In this document: positions 46,161-54,533 of the stretch, in pieces
How positions within the stretch are numbered: the stretch's first letter is position 1
Layout of the letters: the number at the start of each line of letters is the position of its first letter
From: Haliea salexigens DSM 19537
GTDB lineage: Bacteria; Pseudomonadota; Gammaproteobacteria; Pseudomonadales; Halieaceae
DNA length: 64,000 nucleotides
NCBI RefSeq assembly: GCF_000423125.1
Contig: NZ_AUHJ01000010.1
Span: forward strand, 116,239 to 180,238
Direction: 5' to 3'
Position numbers and translations under genes: made by a program
Notes under the pieces: model-generated
What the model was told of the DNA's origin: nothing
What the model saw: only the letters and a program-made list of their open reading frames with translations
The model's database searches: none

Positions 46161-47522
46161 CTACGCCACGCCGTAGTGCGCCGCGGTTTCGTCCAGCGCC
46201 TGCAGCAGCTTTGCCACCAGTGTGTCGATCTCTTCCCGGCTGCTGACCAGGGGCGGCGCCATGATCATGGCGTCACCGGTCTGGCGCACCATCAGCCCGT
46301 TGCTGTTGGCGCGGTCGCGACAGTGCACCGCAGCCTGGCTGTCGGGAGCCAGGCGAGCCCGGGTGTTCTTGTCGCGCACCAGTTCCACCGCAGCAAACAT
46401 GCCCCGGCCGCGCACCTCGCCGACGATGGGGTGGTCTTGTAGGGCGTGCAGCTGGCTCTGGAAGTGGGGAGCGATCTGCTCTGCGGCAGTATGGATGATG
46501 TTGGTCTCGCGCAGCGTGTGCAGGGTGGCCAGGCCTGCGGCACAGGAGGCCGGGTGCCCGGAGTAAGTGAGCCCGTGGGTAAATTCACCGCCGTGGGCCA
46601 GCAGCACATCCGCGATCTGGTCGCTGATCATCACGCCGCCAAGGGGAATGTAGCCATTGGTGATGGCCTTGGCGAAGGTCATCAGCTGCGGGCGAATGCC
46701 GTAGGTGTCGCTGCCAAACCACTGCCCGGTGCGACCAAAACCGCAGATGACTTCGTCCGCAATGAGCAGAATATCGCGCTCGTCGCAGATCCGCTGGATC
46801 TCGGGCCAGTAGGTGTCCGGGGGCACGATCACGCCGCCGGCGCCCTGTATCGGTTCGGCGATGAAGGCGGCGACGTTGTCCTCGCCCAGCTCGTCGATCT
46901 TGGCTTCCAGCTCCCGGGCCACCTTGATGCCGAATTCGTCCGGCGACAGGTCACCCCCCTCGGCGAACCAGTGGGGCTGGTTAATATGGTGCACGTAATT
47001 CAGGCCCCACACCTGCTGGTGCATGGGGTTCATGCCGCCCAGAGAGCCGGCGGCAATAGTGGAGCCGTGGTAGGCGTTTCTGCGACTGATGAAGTGCTTT
47101 TTGTTCGGTTTGCCCAGTAGGTCGTAGTAGCGGTGTACCAGGCGGATGTTAGTGTCGTTGGCTTCCGAGCCGGAGTTGGTGAAGAAGACGTGGTTGAAGC
47201 GCTCGGGCGTGATCTCGACCAGCGCCCTGGCCAGCTCGACAGCGGGCTGGTTGGAACAGCGGAAAAAGTTGTTGTAGAAGGGCAGCTCCTGTAACTGCCT
47301 GTAAATGGCCTCGACGATCTGGTGCTGGCTGTAGCCAAGGTTGCAGCACCAGAGGCCGGACATGCCGTCGAGCAACTTGTTGCCGTCGGTATCGTAGATA
47401 TAAATGTGCTCTGCGCGGTTCACGATGCGGCCGCCGCTGGCCGCGTAGTCGCGCAGATCAGTAAACGGATGGAAGTGGTGTGAGCGGTCGAGTTCTTTGA
47501 GATTGATAGCGTCGTTGTGCAT
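46161..47522 (-). CDS. class III aminotransferase, putrescine-pyruvate type (SpuC-like)
   Basis: 453 residues. PLP-binding Lys is in LMTFAKAITNGYIPLGG; the cofactor Asp is in LLIADEVICGFGRTG. MSGLWCCNLGYSQHQIVEAIYRQ and FFTNSGSEANDTNIRLV are typical of the polyamine/omega-amino-acid branch (SpuC). It transfers an amino group from putrescine or a related diamine to pyruvate. Divergent from the glutamine-synthetase-like gene (207 bases between starts), another polyamine enzyme. An in-frame extension to 47609 is unlike the family. Confidence 0.9.
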   Translation of the reverse strand: MHNDAINLKELDRSHHFHPFTDLRDYAASGGRIVNRAEHIYIYDTDGNKLLDGMSGLWCCNLGYSQHQIVEAIYRQLQELPFYNNFFRCSNQPAVELARALVEITPERFNHVFFTNSGSEANDTNIRLVHRYYDLLGKPNKKHFISRRNAYHGSTIAAGSLGGMNPMHQQVWGLNYVHHINQPHWFAEGGDLSPDEFGIKVARELEAKIDELGEDNVAAFIAEPIQGAGGVIVPPDTYWPEIQRICDERDILLIADEVICGFGRTGQWFGSDTYGIRPQLMTFAKAITNGYIPLGGVMISDQIADVLLAHGGEFTHGLTYSGHPASCAAGLATLHTLRETNIIHTAAEQIAPHFQSQLHALQDHPIVGEVRGRGMFAAVELVRDKNTRARLAPDSQAAVHCRDRANSNGLMVRQTGDAMIMAPPLVSSREEIDTLVAKLLQALDETAAHYGVA

Positions 47523-47729
47523 GCCAGCGGTCCTGTGTTTCTGCGTGGGCCCGGTGTAGCCGCGCAGGTGCAGAGCGTAGTTTAATGTACAGTAGGCCCA
47601 GTGTGGCACAGGGCCACAGCGAATCCACCACCGCCATCAGGTGTTTTTGTCCGGGGCTGTCCGCGCCCGCGCCCCGCATGGCGCTGTAGGCGGATTGCCC
47701 GGTGAGAAGCACACAGGAAGCCAGACACA

Positions 47730-49079
47730 ATGGAGAATGCGCAGCAGCACTTGCAGGACTTTCTGCAGGGCAATCCGGATATCGAGGTGTTCGAAGTCAT
47801 GCTGCCGGATATCGGCGGTGGCCTGCGTGGTAAGTGGGTAAACCGCGACAAGATTCACAAAGTGGTAGCCGGTGAGCTGAAGCTGCCGGCGAGCTCGGTG
47901 GCCTTTGACGCCTGGGGGCGCGATATCGAGGCCTGGATAGCCACCGGTGGTGACGGCGACGGCTATTGCGAAGCGGATGCGAGTACGTTGGCACGTGTGC
48001 CATGGATGCCCCGCGCCACCGGCCAGGTGATGCTGTCCATGCGCGAGGCCGATGGCAGCCCCGGGGCGCTCGACCCGCGCTTTCTCCTGCGCAATATCCT
48101 GCAGCGCTTTGCCGAGCGCGGCCTCACCCCGGTGCTGGCAACGGAAATGGAGTTCTATTTGCTGGGTCCTGATAACGATGCACTGGGGCGCCCGCTGCAC
48201 ACGCAGCCAGACCGCGTGGGTGGGCAATTGCATGCCGGGCAAACCTACGGCCTGGATACGATGGCGGATATGGCGCCGCTGATGCATGACATCCGCGATG
48301 CCTGCAGCGTCCAGCGGCTGCCGGTGGATACCCTGATCAAGGAGGGCGCCCCGTCGCAGTACGAAATCAACCTGTTGCACTGTGCGGACGCCCTCAAGGC
48401 CTGCGACCAGGCGGTCATGTTGCGGCGGCTAATCCGCGGGGTGGCTCGCAAACACTCATTGCGCGCCACGTTCATGGCCAAGCCGTTTGGTGACCTCGCG
48501 GGGAACGGCATGCACGTGCATTGCAGCGTGCTGGATGCCGATGGCAACAATCTGTTTGATGATGGTACGGACACCGGCACCCCTCAACTGCGCCAGGCGA
48601 TCGCCGGCTGCCTCGCCAGCATGGAGGACTGCATGCTGCTGTTTGCGCCGCATCTGAATTCCTACCGCCGCTTCCGCCGCGGCACCCATGCCCCTGAAGC
48701 CCCTTGCTGGGGCTACGAGAATCGCACGGTTTCGGTGCGGGTACCGGCGGATCAGCCCGCGGCAACGCGTCTCGAACATCGTCTGGCCGGGGCGGATGCG
48801 CACCCGCACCTGGTGGTTGCGGCCATACTGGCTGGCATGCTGCACGGCATTGAGCATCAGCTGGAGCCACCGCCGCCCGTAGCCGGTAATGCCTACGATC
48901 AGGTGGCGCGCACGCTGCCGCGATATTGGCCGGATGCGGTGGAGCGCTTTCGCAAATCCAGCTTCATCCGCGAGCATTTCGGTGCCGAATTTCAGCGCGT
49001 ATTTACGCTGATGAAAGAGCAGGAAATGCATGAATTCGACCGGCAGGTGACGCCTCTGGAGTACGACACCTCCCTGTGA
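47730..49079 (+). CDS. glutamine synthetase-family protein, probable gamma-glutamylputrescine synthetase
   Basis: 449 residues, the length of PuuA/SpuI-type enzymes. Metal/ATP motifs: TEMEFYLL (n1 metal site), QYEINLLHCADALKACDQ, KPFGDLAGNGMHVHCSV and the C-terminal NRTVSVRVPADQPAATRLEHR. It would ligate glutamate to putrescine using ATP. The divergent SpuC-like aminotransferase supports a polyamine role. A strict biosynthetic GlnA is longer and carries the adenylylation loop, which I do not see here. Confidence 0.87.
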   Translation: MENAQQHLQDFLQGNPDIEVFEVMLPDIGGGLRGKWVNRDKIHKVVAGELKLPASSVAFDAWGRDIEAWIATGGDGDGYCEADASTLARVPWMPRATGQVMLSMREADGSPGALDPRFLLRNILQRFAERGLTPVLATEMEFYLLGPDNDALGRPLHTQPDRVGGQLHAGQTYGLDTMADMAPLMHDIRDACSVQRLPVDTLIKEGAPSQYEINLLHCADALKACDQAVMLRRLIRGVARKHSLRATFMAKPFGDLAGNGMHVHCSVLDADGNNLFDDGTDTGTPQLRQAIAGCLASMEDCMLLFAPHLNSYRRFRRGTHAPEAPCWGYENRTVSVRVPADQPAATRLEHRLAGADAHPHLVVAAILAGMLHGIEHQLEPPPPVAGNAYDQVARTLPRYWPDAVERFRKSSFIREHFGAEFQRVFTLMKEQEMHEFDRQVTPLEYDTSL

Positions 49080-49111
49080 GCGGTTTCAGTAAGGAATAAA
49101 CTGATAAAAAA

Positions 49112-49129
49112 CTATTAAAAATCGAATAG
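49112..49129. promoter_or_regulatory. CTATT-N8-AATAG dyad before the carbonic anhydrase gene
   Basis: Perfect 5-base arms CTATT (49112-49116) and AATAG (49125-49129) lie in a markedly AT-rich stretch (49096-49140), 58 bases before the start codon. Spacing resembles LysR-type half-sites, but no regulator is adjacent. Confidence 0.3.
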
Positions 49130-49186
49130 ATCGATCAAAATGCGGCCGGTAGGCTGTGCGCTCCTATCCTCAGTAAGGAGCTGATC

Positions 49187-49897
49187 ATGAAGGCACTAAG
49201 AACATTCACCCAGGTACTGGCCATGACGGCCGCCGTCGGTGTAGCTGCCCCAATCGCCACCGCCCTCGAGGCACCGGTCACGCAAACGGCCTTGACTCAG
49301 GCGGCGCTGAGCCCGGCGGATGCAGTGGCAATGCTGAAAGCGGGTAATGAGCGCTTCGTGGAGGGCGACATGCTGCAGCGCGATTTGCCCGACCAGGTTG
49401 AGGCAACGGCGGCGGGCCAGTACCCCCACTCGATTGTGCTGGGTTGCATCGATTCGCGCGTTCCTCCAGAGCTGGTGTTTGACCAGGGGCTCGGCGACAT
49501 CTTCAGCCCGCGCATTGCCGGCAACGTGGTAACGCCTGAACTGTTGGGCAGCATGGAGTTCGCCGCTGCCGTTGCAGGTTCCAGGGCCATTGTGGTGCTC
49601 GGGCATACCGCATGTGGTGCGGTGAAGGGAGCGTGTGACGGGGTGGAGATGGGGAACCTCACCAGTAACCTGGCACATATCCACGCCGCAGTGGAGGCTG
49701 TGCCCACCACCAGTGGCCCGCGCGATTCCAGCAACAGCGAATGGGTGAATGACGTTGCGGAGAAGAACGTGTCGCTCACCGTTGCCAAGATCCTGCAGGA
49801 CAGCCCGGTACTCAAGGGGCTGGTCGATCAGGGCAAGCTGACAGTGGTCGGCGCCATGTACGATGTATCCACCGGTGAGGTGGACTTCCTCGACTGA
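49187..49897 (+). CDS. beta-carbonic anhydrase with signal peptide
   Basis: 236 residues. Zinc ligands are Cys87, His140 and Cys143 (VLGCIDSRVPPE and VVLGHTACGAVKG), with the catalytic dyad Asp89-Arg91, so the site is complete. The N-terminus MKALRTFTQVLAMTAAVGVAAP is a Sec signal with cleavage near residue 26. It hydrates CO2 to bicarbonate, here probably in the periplasm. Most beta-class enzymes are cytoplasmic; periplasmic ones occur in several gammaproteobacteria. AAGGAG precedes the ATG. Confidence 0.92.
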   Translation: MKALRTFTQVLAMTAAVGVAAPIATALEAPVTQTALTQAALSPADAVAMLKAGNERFVEGDMLQRDLPDQVEATAAGQYPHSIVLGCIDSRVPPELVFDQGLGDIFSPRIAGNVVTPELLGSMEFAAAVAGSRAIVVLGHTACGAVKGACDGVEMGNLTSNLAHIHAAVEAVPTTSGPRDSSNSEWVNDVAEKNVSLTVAKILQDSPVLKGLVDQGKLTVVGAMYDVSTGEVDFLD

Positions 49898-49938
49898 TTC
49901 TCTCCCCTGCGGTTGCTCCCCAACCCCTATGTACCACT

Positions 49939-49966
49939 TTGTCGATTCCGGCCGGGCTGCTATCGT
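49939..49966 (+). promoter_or_regulatory. possible sigma-70 promoter of the glutaryl-CoA dehydrogenase gene
   Basis: TTGTCG (49939-49944) and TATCGT (49961-49966) are spaced 16 bases apart and lie 31 bases before the start codon at 49998. Each box matches the consensus at four of six positions. Confidence 0.35.
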
Positions 49967-49997
49967 AGGCGCCCGGTAGATCGGCAAAGGGTGTTAC

Positions 49998-51182
49998 ATG
50001 GAAGCGGGAAAGCGCTGGCAGCGGCTGAACTGGGAAGATCCCTTCCTGCTTGAGCAGCAGTTGTCGGATGAACAGCGCATGGTGCGTGACAGCGCGCGCC
50101 AGTACGCACAGGAAAAGCTGCTACCACGCGTGCGCGAGGCCTTTCGTCAGGAAGATACTGATCTGGCGATTTTTCGTGAGATGGGTGACCTCGGGTTGCT
50201 GGGTAGCACCATCGACGGTTACGGTTGCCCGGGCGTCGATTACATCAGCTACGGGCTGATTGCCCGGGAAGTCGAACGCGTGGACTCTGGCTACCGCTCC
50301 ATGATGAGCGTGCAGTCGTCGCTGGTGATGTATCCCATCCATGCCTATGGCAACGAAGCACAGCGCGAGCAGTATCTGCCACGCCTTGCCACTGGCGAGT
50401 GGATAGGCTGCTTCGGCCTCACCGAACCCGATCACGGCTCCGACCCCGGCGGCATGATTACCCGTGCGCGCAGTGTGGCGGGCGGTTATCGGCTCAGCGG
50501 CACCAAGATGTGGATAACCAACAGCCCGGTGGCCGATGTTTTTGTCGTATGGGCGAAGACCGACGACGGCAAGATTCGCGGGTTCATCCTGGAGCGCGGC
50601 ATGGAGGGCCTGAGCACACCCGCAATAGCGGGCAAGCTGGCACTGCGAGCGTCAGTCACCGGGCAAATCGTGCTGGATGACGTGTTCGTGAGTGAGGCCC
50701 AGTTGTTACCCGGCGTGGAGGGTCTGAAAGGTCCGTTCGGCTGCCTCAACAACGCCCGCTACGGTATTGCCTGGGGCGCTTTGGGTGCCGCGGAAACCTG
50801 CTGGTTCGCGGCGCGGGAGTACACCCTGGAGCGCAGCCAGTTCGGGCGCCCGCTGGCCGCCACGCAATTGGTGCAGCTGAAGCTGGCGGATATGCAGACC
50901 GAGATCAGCCTCGGTCTGCAAGGCTGCTACCGCGCCGGGCAGCTGCTCGATGCCGGACAGATCGCCCCGGAACTCCTTTCCCTGATCAAGCGCAATTCCT
51001 GTGGCAAGGCGCTGCATATCGCGCGTCAGGCGCGGGACATGCTGGGGGGCAATGGCATTTCCGACGAGTATCCCGTTATGCGCCACATGGTCAACCTCGA
51101 GGTGGTGAACACCTATGAGGGTACGCACGATGTGCACGCGCTGATACTCGGGCGCAGCCAGACCGATATACCCGCATTCTGA
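49998..51182 (+). CDS. gcdH: glutaryl-CoA dehydrogenase
   Basis: 394 residues, acyl-CoA dehydrogenase fold. Substrate- and FAD-binding segments are [33 protein letters not shown] and the catalytic Glu in [16 protein letters not shown], all characteristic of the glutaryl-CoA dehydrogenase subgroup. It oxidises and decarboxylates glutaryl-CoA to crotonyl-CoA, in lysine, cadaverine or aromatic catabolism. Its location near the polyamine genes could link it to diamine breakdown, but that is inference. It has its own possible promoter upstream. Confidence 0.92.
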   Translation: MEAGKRWQRLNWEDPFLLEQQLSDEQRMVRDSARQYAQEKLLPRVREAFRQEDTDLAIFREMGDLGLLGSTIDGYGCPGVDYISYGLIAREVERVDSGYRSMMSVQSSLVMYPIHAYGNEAQREQYLPRLATGEWIGCFGLTEPDHGSDPGGMITRARSVAGGYRLSGTKMWITNSPVADVFVVWAKTDDGKIRGFILERGMEGLSTPAIAGKLALRASVTGQIVLDDVFVSEAQLLPGVEGLKGPFGCLNNARYGIAWGALGAAETCWFAAREYTLERSQFGRPLAATQLVQLKLADMQTEISLGLQGCYRAGQLLDAGQIAPELLSLIKRNSCGKALHIARQARDMLGGNGISDEYPVMRHMVNLEVVNTYEGTHDVHALILGRSQTDIPAF

Positions 51183-51269
51183 GCGGAGCCTGCGGTGCGC
51201 GCTGACGAAGGCGTGCCGCGTTCGTTGACACTCAAGCGCTTGCCGCACAACACAGGTATCGATACGTTC

Positions 51270-52418
51270 ATGAAAACCCTACTGAAAGTTCTGCTGGTTC
51301 TGTTTCTTGTGGTTGGCCTGGTGCTCTGGGTGCTGGCCACGGGCAAGCAACCAGAGCCCTTTGTGCCCGGCAGCGAGAGTGCGGCGCGCGTGCAGCCCGG
51401 CCCATTGCCGGTGGTCAAGGTGGAGCGCGATTACGTGGACACCTCGCGGCCTGCGAGCGCCAACGGCGACTATCCCGGGGCCGACGAGCGGCGTTTGGAA
51501 ACCACGCTGTGGTACCCGAACGACCGGCAGTCGGCGCCGTATCCGCTGCTGGTATACAGCCACGGTTTCTCATCCTCGCGACAGGAAGGGGAGTCGCTGG
51601 CGGCCTACCTGGCAAGCCATGGCTACATCGTTATTGCCCCCACCTTTCCCCTGACCCATATGCGTGCCCCCGGTGGGCCCCGGGTACAGGATGTGGTCAA
51701 CCAGCCGGGTGACGTAACCTTCCTGATTGATGAGGTGCTGGCGGCTGCCGATGACCCGGGCAGTGCGCTGTACCAGCAGGTCGACCCCGAGCGCATCGGC
51801 GCGCTTGGCCTGTCCCTTGGCGGGCTCACCTCCACGCTGGCTGCGTTTCACCCACAGCTTCGCGACCCGCGCATCACGGCCGCGCTGTCTATCGCCGGCC
51901 CCACGTTCGTGTTTACCGAGGCGTTTTATCGTCATCACCCGCTGCCGTTTCTGATGCTGGCGGGCGATATCGATGCCATTGTGCCGTGGGAAGACAATGC
52001 CCAGCCGGTGCCCGAGCAGGTTCCGGGTGGTGAGCTGGTGACGCTGCGCGGTGCCTCCCATGCCGGGTTTGCCGACCCCGCTGCCATGATGCGCTGGCTT
52101 TCCAACCCGGATGCTGTGGGCTGCTGGATAGTGCAACGCTCCATGGGCGACAGCCAGGAAGAGCCCTGGTACGACCTGATAGGGCCGCCGGAAATGGGCA
52201 TCAACTACAGCGCGGAGGCGGCGCTCTGCACCATGGACCCGTTACCGGAAGCGATGAACCCGCTGCGCCAGCAAATGCTCACGCGGGTTGTGGTGGGCAG
52301 CTTCTTTGATCGTGAGTTTTCACGCTCCGCGGCTACGCGTGAAGCGGCCGACCGCTACCTGCAGGAGGTGCTCGCCGACGAACTCCTTGAGGCCAGCTAT
52401 GTACGGGCAACTGACTGA
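51270..52418 (+). CDS. membrane-anchored alpha/beta hydrolase (platelet-activating-factor acetylhydrolase-like)
   Basis: 382 residues. An N-terminal membrane anchor (LLKVLLVLFLVVGLVLWVLA) is followed by a hydrolase domain: LLVYSHGFSSSR (oxyanion), the nucleophile elbow GLSLGG and the acid/His region MLAGDIDAIVPW and GASHAGF. It resembles the PAF-acetylhydrolase/dienelactone-hydrolase-like exported esterases. Likely active at the periplasmic face. The ATG at 51270 is chosen because it gives the anchor at once; 51195 would add 25 unlike residues. It is convergent with the M48 gene; two bases separate the stops. Confidence 0.85.
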   Translation: MKTLLKVLLVLFLVVGLVLWVLATGKQPEPFVPGSESAARVQPGPLPVVKVERDYVDTSRPASANGDYPGADERRLETTLWYPNDRQSAPYPLLVYSHGFSSSRQEGESLAAYLASHGYIVIAPTFPLTHMRAPGGPRVQDVVNQPGDVTFLIDEVLAAADDPGSALYQQVDPERIGALGLSLGGLTSTLAAFHPQLRDPRITAALSIAGPTFVFTEAFYRHHPLPFLMLAGDIDAIVPWEDNAQPVPEQVPGGELVTLRGASHAGFADPAAMMRWLSNPDAVGCWIVQRSMGDSQEEPWYDLIGPPEMGINYSAEAALCTMDPLPEAMNPLRQQMLTRVVVGSFFDREFSRSAATREAADRYLQEVLADELLEASYVRATD

Positions 52419-52420
52419 CG

Positions 52421-53248
52421 CTACTGGGCGTCCGCGGTAAGCACCTGAATCGGCTGTATTTTTGCCTTGGCGCCGGTCGGGTTCAATTGCCGCATGTCGT
52501 TGGCCATGGCGCCGAGGGCCGCCTGGCGGTTGCCCGGTGCGGGGTGGGTGCTGAGGAATTCGGGGGGCCGCTCGTCGCCGCCCACTGAGCCCATTTTTTC
52601 CCACAGGGTGACGGCGGCATCCGGGTCGTAGCCGGCGCGCACGGCAATCTCCATACCCAGATGGTCAGCTTCCAGTTCTGCGGTGCGGCTGTTGGGCAGC
52701 TCCAGGGCCAGCTTGGCGGCAACTGCAGCACCGCCCATGGCGGCCGCTGGACGATCGGACATGGCACCCACGGCGACCACACCCAAGGTGGTGGCCATGG
52801 CCCGGGACATACGTTCAGCGGTGTGGTTCGCCAGTGCGTGGGAAATCTCGTGGCCCATGATCTGGGCGAACTCGGCGTCGGTCAGCTTCAGTTGCTCGAA
52901 CAGGCCGGTGTAGACGGCCATGCGGCCGCCGGCCATGCACCAGGCATTCACCGTGTCCGGGTCGTCGATAACCGCCACACTCCACTCCCAGTCAGCCGAG
53001 CGCGGATATTCCTGCATGGCTACGGTTACCAGCCGGCCGGTAATGGTGGCAACGCGTTTGGCCAACGCTTTGTCGCTGGACAACTTGTCCTGCTTGTCGA
53101 GGTCGGAAACCGTGCTCAGGTAGGCGGTGCGCGACTCCACTATAGCCGCTTCCGGTGAAATCAGCATGAACTGGGTGCGGCCCGTGGGGCTGGTGGCACA
53201 GGCGCTGAGCAGGCAGGCCGCAGTGGCCAGGATGAGCAATCGTTTCAT
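52421..53248 (-). CDS. M48-family metalloprotease lipoprotein (LoiP/YggG-like)
   Basis: 275 residues. Signal with lipobox LLSAC (Cys17). The zinc site is His133-Glu134-x2-His137 (MGHEISHALANH), with the third ligand in ELEADHLG (about Glu193). Family features WCMAGGRMAVYTGLF and FLSTHPAPGNR are present. It degrades proteins in the periplasm or at the outer membrane. The ribosome-binding site GAGGGA is buried in a long hairpin immediately before the ATG. It follows the Rieske gene after 94 bases on the same strand. Confidence 0.9.
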   Translation of the reverse strand: MKRLLILATAACLLSACATSPTGRTQFMLISPEAAIVESRTAYLSTVSDLDKQDKLSSDKALAKRVATITGRLVTVAMQEYPRSADWEWSVAVIDDPDTVNAWCMAGGRMAVYTGLFEQLKLTDAEFAQIMGHEISHALANHTAERMSRAMATTLGVVAVGAMSDRPAAAMGGAAVAAKLALELPNSRTAELEADHLGMEIAVRAGYDPDAAVTLWEKMGSVGGDERPPEFLSTHPAPGNRQAALGAMANDMRQLNPTGAKAKIQPIQVLTADAQ

Positions 53249-53249
53249 G

Positions 53250-53310
53250 GGCGGGTCCCTCGCAGTATGGCGGCCAGTTTAGCCGATTTCCGCGAGGGTT
53301 TTGACCCGCC
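53250..53310 (-). promoter_or_regulatory. hairpin sequestering the ribosome-binding site of the M48 protease mRNA
   Basis: In the minus-strand transcript, GGCGGGT pairs with ACCCGCC and CCCTCGC pairs with GCGAGGG, giving 14 base pairs interrupted by a 5-nt bulge (CAAAA) on the 5' side. The loop is 28 nt. The 3' arm contains the ribosome-binding site GAGGGA and ends one base before the ATG. A second partial copy of the 5' arm (GTCCCCTCGC in the transcript, 53337-53328) offers an alternative pairing. The element could also act as a terminator for the upstream Rieske gene, but no U run follows. Confidence 0.6.
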
Positions 53311-53342
53311 AGGGATTTGCCGGTTCCGCGAGGGGACGGGGC

Positions 53343-54431
53343 CTAGAAGGGCAGGCCGTCGTCGATTGCGTGGCCGGCCTCTTCAGGCGTGATCAGGCCC
53401 TGGGTGTAGTGGGTGCCGTTGACTTCCTGGCGGATGTCGGCGGCCTGTTCCGGGGTGGCAAAGAACTGGGAGTACCACTTGCGCCCGGTTTTGAAGGGCC
53501 CGTCGGTTTTCATCTGCATGATTTTCAGGGCTGGCCGCTTGTGTTTCCACACGTTGAAGTCAGCGGCAAAGGCTTCCAGCGCGTTGGCCTGGAATTGCTT
53601 GGCGGCGTCCTTGTCCAGTTCGCTGGCGGGGGATTCCGCGCCGCGGTACAGAACGGCGTGCCAGGCTTTGACCTTGCCATCGTCTACCGGCGTGTTGGCA
53701 ATCAGCTCGAACATCACCGCGTCACCGAACACCTGCTTCGAGAGCAGCACACCGGGCCCTGTGTACCAAGTGGTGGTATACAGGTAAGTGTTGTAGAGCT
53801 GCATTGGGCCGCCCTGACGCTGGATATACACCTGATCATTGAGCTCGTTTTCGAAATACTCACAGGGTGCGCCGTGGGTTGGGCCCAGGTGACGGCAGTC
53901 CGCCATGTTGTCGATGATTTCCTGGGGGTGTATTTCCAGCTCGCCCAGGTGGTCTAGCTCCCACTGCACCCACTGCGGGTCATCCCACTGCTTGAGCAGG
54001 GGCGCATCGTAATCCGGCGCGCGCCCGTCCGGGTCGTACCAGGCCATCACGCAGCCCATGTTGTCCACCACCGGATAGGAGCGTATGGACGCGGATTTCG
54101 GGTAGGGGCCGTCGGAATAGGGGATATCGTCGACATCGCCTTCGCAGCTGTAGCGCCAGCCGTGGTAGGGGCAGCGAATGGAGTCCCCTTCAATCTGCTC
54201 GCCGTTCTTGACGATCATGGCGCTGGTGCTGGCGGTCAGGTGAGTGCCCATGTGGGCGCAGTAGGCGTCCAGCATGACCGGTTTGCCGCTCTCGCCACGG
54301 TACAGGGCCAGATCCTGGCCGAAGAAGCGCACGGCCATGGGGCCGGCGTCCAGTTCCTTGCTTTCCGCGACGATAAACCAGCCGCGGGGAAAAATGTTGG
54401 GTCCGAGATTGTAGTCAGCCGCTGTGGCCAT
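53343..54431 (-). CDS. Rieske non-heme iron oxygenase, KshA-like (second copy)
   Basis: 362 residues. Rieske cluster C58-x-H60 (AYCAHMGTHL) and C87-x2-H90 (CPYHGWRY). The mononuclear iron site is IIDNMADCRHLGPTHG with His181 and His186. It differs in length and sequence from the oxygenase at 9983-10948, so it is not a recent duplicate. The family includes 3-ketosteroid 9-alpha-hydroxylases. No reductase or other catabolic gene is adjacent. A gap of 102 bases separates it from the upstream transporter gene. Confidence 0.88.
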   Translation of the reverse strand: MATAADYNLGPNIFPRGWFIVAESKELDAGPMAVRFFGQDLALYRGESGKPVMLDAYCAHMGTHLTASTSAMIVKNGEQIEGDSIRCPYHGWRYSCEGDVDDIPYSDGPYPKSASIRSYPVVDNMGCVMAWYDPDGRAPDYDAPLLKQWDDPQWVQWELDHLGELEIHPQEIIDNMADCRHLGPTHGAPCEYFENELNDQVYIQRQGGPMQLYNTYLYTTTWYTGPGVLLSKQVFGDAVMFELIANTPVDDGKVKAWHAVLYRGAESPASELDKDAAKQFQANALEAFAADFNVWKHKRPALKIMQMKTDGPFKTGRKWYSQFFATPEQAADIRQEVNGTHYTQGLITPEEAGHAIDDGLPF

Positions 54432-54533
54432 GGTTTTGATCTCCGAGTAATGCGCGATGCCCTGCAGTATAGCCCCCGCGGGCGCTGGGGCCACGGTGGG
54501 TCGCCTCGCCGGGGCCACGCGACGGGGCTTGGC

